In this document: positions 3,903-5,280 of the stretch, in pieces | How positions within the stretch are numbered: position 1 is the stretch's first letter | Layout of the letters: each line of letters begins with the position of its first letter | Source of the DNA: Chitinophagia bacterium | GTDB lineage: Bacteria; Bacteroidota; Bacteroidia; Chitinophagales; Chitinophagaceae | DNA: 5,280 nucleotides | NCBI GenBank assembly: GCA_010021705.1 | Contig: RGMU01000125.1 | Span: forward strand, 1-5,280 | Direction of reading: 5' to 3' | Program-made: the position numbers and the translations under genes | The notes under the pieces: model-generated | Seen by the model: the letters and a program-made list of their open reading frames with translations, nothing else | Database searches by the model: none | Told to the model about the DNA's origin: nothing

Positions 3903-5280
3903 ATGGCAGAAGCAATTCGCTTGCCCTTGCTAAGCGATACCATGACAGAAGGGAAAATCGTTGCTTGGAATAAAAAAATTGGCGACCTGGTGAAATCTGA
4001 TGACGCTATTGCTGAAGTGGAAACCGACAAAGCTACTATGGAAGTGTTGCCTCCAACAGACGGTACACTACTATATATAGCAGCTAATGTGGGCGAAAGT
4101 GTGCCGGTAAACGGCATTATAGCCATAATTGGCAAGCCGGGTGATGATTTTGAACATTTATTGCCCACCAACATTAGCCCTACAGTTACCGCAACAGTTG
4201 AAGTTGCGCCCTTGCCGGTTGCGCCCGCTATTGTTGCAGAAGCACCTAACGTTATTCTACCCTTGCCTTCATCTACCATAACAGATGCAAAAACGGTAGA
4301 AATGCCCTTGCTAAGCGATACCATGACAGAAGGCAAAATAGTGGCATGGCATAAAAAAATAGGCGATACGTTGAAAAGCGATGACATAATAGCCGAAGTG
4401 GAAACCGATAAGGCTACTATGGAAATAATGCCTTATGTGGACGGAACACTATTATACATAGGTGTGGAAGAAGGGCAAGCAGCTAAAGTAAACCAAATTA
4501 TTGCCATTATCGGCAAGCCGGGTACGGACATTACACCGTTATTGCACCCTGCAAGTGCCCCTGTTGCTACTAACAGTACTATACCTACAGATGCCCCTGA
4601 TGCCCCTGCTACCACCCCTATCGCAGATGCGGGTAGTGCCCACGATGATTTGGGAAGGGTAAAAATATCGCCATTGGCTCGTATGCTGGCAGAAAGCAAG
4701 CATATTGACCTAAGAACATTGGTAGGCACGGGAGATGGTGGTAGAATTGTGAAAAGAGACATTGAAAATTATGTGCCTCCGGCTACAGTAGTGCCACCTG
4801 CGCCAATAACAATGCCGGCACAAGCCATACAAGCACCGGTTGCAAGCGAACCCATACGTAACGTAGAATTGCCGGTAATGGCTTCTGCAACGGCAACCCT
4901 ACCCGATGCGGTACATACCGATATACCGGTAACTCAAATGCGGAAAATCATAGCCCAACGCCTAAGCGACAGCATGTTTAATGCGCCTCACTTCTACCTT
5001 ACCATGCAAATAGCAATGGATAATCTGTTGCAAGGTAGAAAAGATATTAACAAAACATCTGCCGTTAAAATATCGGTAAACGATATGATACTGAAATGTT
5101 GCGCTATGGCACTGCAAAAACACCCGCAGGTAAATAGCTCTTGGATGGGTGATTTTATTCGCCAAAACCATAATATTAACATAGGCATGGCTGTTGCTAT
5201 ACCTGATGGATTGGTGGTGCCGGTGATAAAAAACGCCAACAAAAAATCGCTTTCTGAAATTGCAACCGATGCCACAGAAC
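3903..5280 (+). CDS. Dihydrolipoamide acyltransferase (E2), pyruvate dehydrogenase type, two lipoyl domains (C-terminus beyond window)
   Basis: 459 codons are visible, and the frame is open at the right edge. Lipoyl domain 1 spans residues ~3-80, with the lipoylated Lys43 in ETDKATM. An Ala/Pro/Val-rich linker follows, then lipoyl domain 2 (~132-208) with Lys170 in the same ETDKATM motif. After a second linker comes the peripheral subunit-binding domain (~253-290: KISPLARMLAESKHIDL, GTGDGGRIVKRDIENYV), which docks E3 and/or E1. After a third linker, the acyltransferase domain starts near residue 340 (DIPVTQMRKIIAQRLSDSM). Only about 120 of its usual ~230 residues are present, and the catalytic HxxxDG motif is off the window. 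The enzyme transfers the acyl group from lipoamide to CoA in the cytoplasmic 2-oxoacid dehydrogenase core. The domain layout and ETDKATM favour the pyruvate complex (acetyl-CoA formation), but branched-chain or 2-oxoglutarate E2 is not formally excluded. A TAA at 3897-3899 fixes the start at 3903. Confidence 0.94.
   Translation, partial: MAEAIRLPLLSDTMTEGKIVAWNKKIGDLVKSDDAIAEVETDKATMEVLPPTDGTLLYIAANVGESVPVNGIIAIIGKPGDDFEHLLPTNISPTVTATVEVAPLPVAPAIVAEAPNVILPLPSSTITDAKTVEMPLLSDTMTEGKIVAWHKKIGDTLKSDDIIAEVETDKATMEIMPYVDGTLLYIGVEEGQAAKVNQIIAIIGKPGTDITPLLHPASAPVATNSTIPTDAPDAPATTPIADAGSAHDDLGRVKISPLARMLAESKHIDLRTLVGTGDGGRIVKRDIENYVPPATVVPPAPITMPAQAIQAPVASEPIRNVELPVMASATATLPDAVHTDIPVTQMRKIIAQRLSDSMFNAPHFYLTMQIAMDNLLQGRKDINKTSAVKISVNDMILKCCAMALQKHPQVNSSWMGDFIRQNHNINIGMAVAIPDGLVVPVIKNANKKSLSEIATDATE
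3922..4333 (+). repeat. 31-bp exact direct repeat marking the duplicated lipoyl domains
   Basis: The 31 bases at 3922-3952 recur without change at 4303-4333, 381 bp (127 codons) apart. They encode the residues PLLSDTMTEG in both lipoyl domains. A second near-identical stretch surrounds the lipoylated lysine codons (GAAGTGGAAACCGA followed by AAAGCTACTATGGAA-like sequence). Identity extends into synonymous positions, so the copies are either a recent duplication or kept alike by recombination. Confidence 0.85.

Noticed and set aside
3860..5275. Minus-strand frames of 69-175 codons at 3860-4387, 4433-4762 and 4962-5275
   Set aside because: They are antisense shadows of the E2 gene. The repeated residues in the 175-codon frame simply mirror the duplicated lipoyl domains.

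Overview
The window looks like ordinary chromosomal DNA from a member of the Bacteroidota, probably an environmental Chitinophagia/Saprospiria-like lineage, though the genus is not resolvable from this sequence. Three things support this. The long plus-strand gene ends in a type B (CHU_C-like, gliding-motility-associated) sorting domain, used by the type IX secretion system that is found in this phylum. Every transcription unit that starts inside the window is preceded by a perfect TAnnTTTG box, the -7 element of the phylum's primary sigma factor. The tRNA gene does not encode its CCA tail.

Layout, left to right. (1) Bases 1-837, minus strand: the first 279 codons of a beta-class amino-DNA methyltransferase (DPPF and YLHCD motifs), with its C-terminus beyond the left edge. 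It has its own promoter at 858-865. (2) Bases 947-979: a 12-bp-stem terminator directly behind a tRNA-Asn(GTT) gene at 986-1059 (minus strand), which has its own promoter at 1112-1119. (3) Bases 1060-1395: a non-coding divergent region with inverted repeats and the promoter of the next gene. (4) Bases 1396-3819, plus strand: an 807-residue secreted multidomain protein made of a signal peptide, a choice-of-anchor L domain, a Calx-beta-like segment, three tandem ~80-residue PKD/Ig-like modules, a further Ig-like segment and a type B T9SS C-terminal domain. (5) From 3903 to the right edge, plus strand: 459 codons of a dihydrolipoamide acyltransferase (E2, pyruvate dehydrogenase type) with two lipoyl domains, a subunit-binding domain and the first half of the catalytic domain.

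The genes do not form one pathway. There are four separate transcription units: DNA modification, translation, cell-surface/secreted protein, and central carbon metabolism. The possible accessory component is the methyltransferase next to the 3' end of the tRNA gene, a common arrangement at island boundaries, but no attachment repeat or integrase is visible. I found no clear sign of an undescribed system. The most interesting items are the modular T9SS surface protein, with repeat-derived modules and no adjacent PorP/SprF-like partner, the nearly identical lipoyl-domain duplication in E2, and the repeats in the 1060-1395 region.
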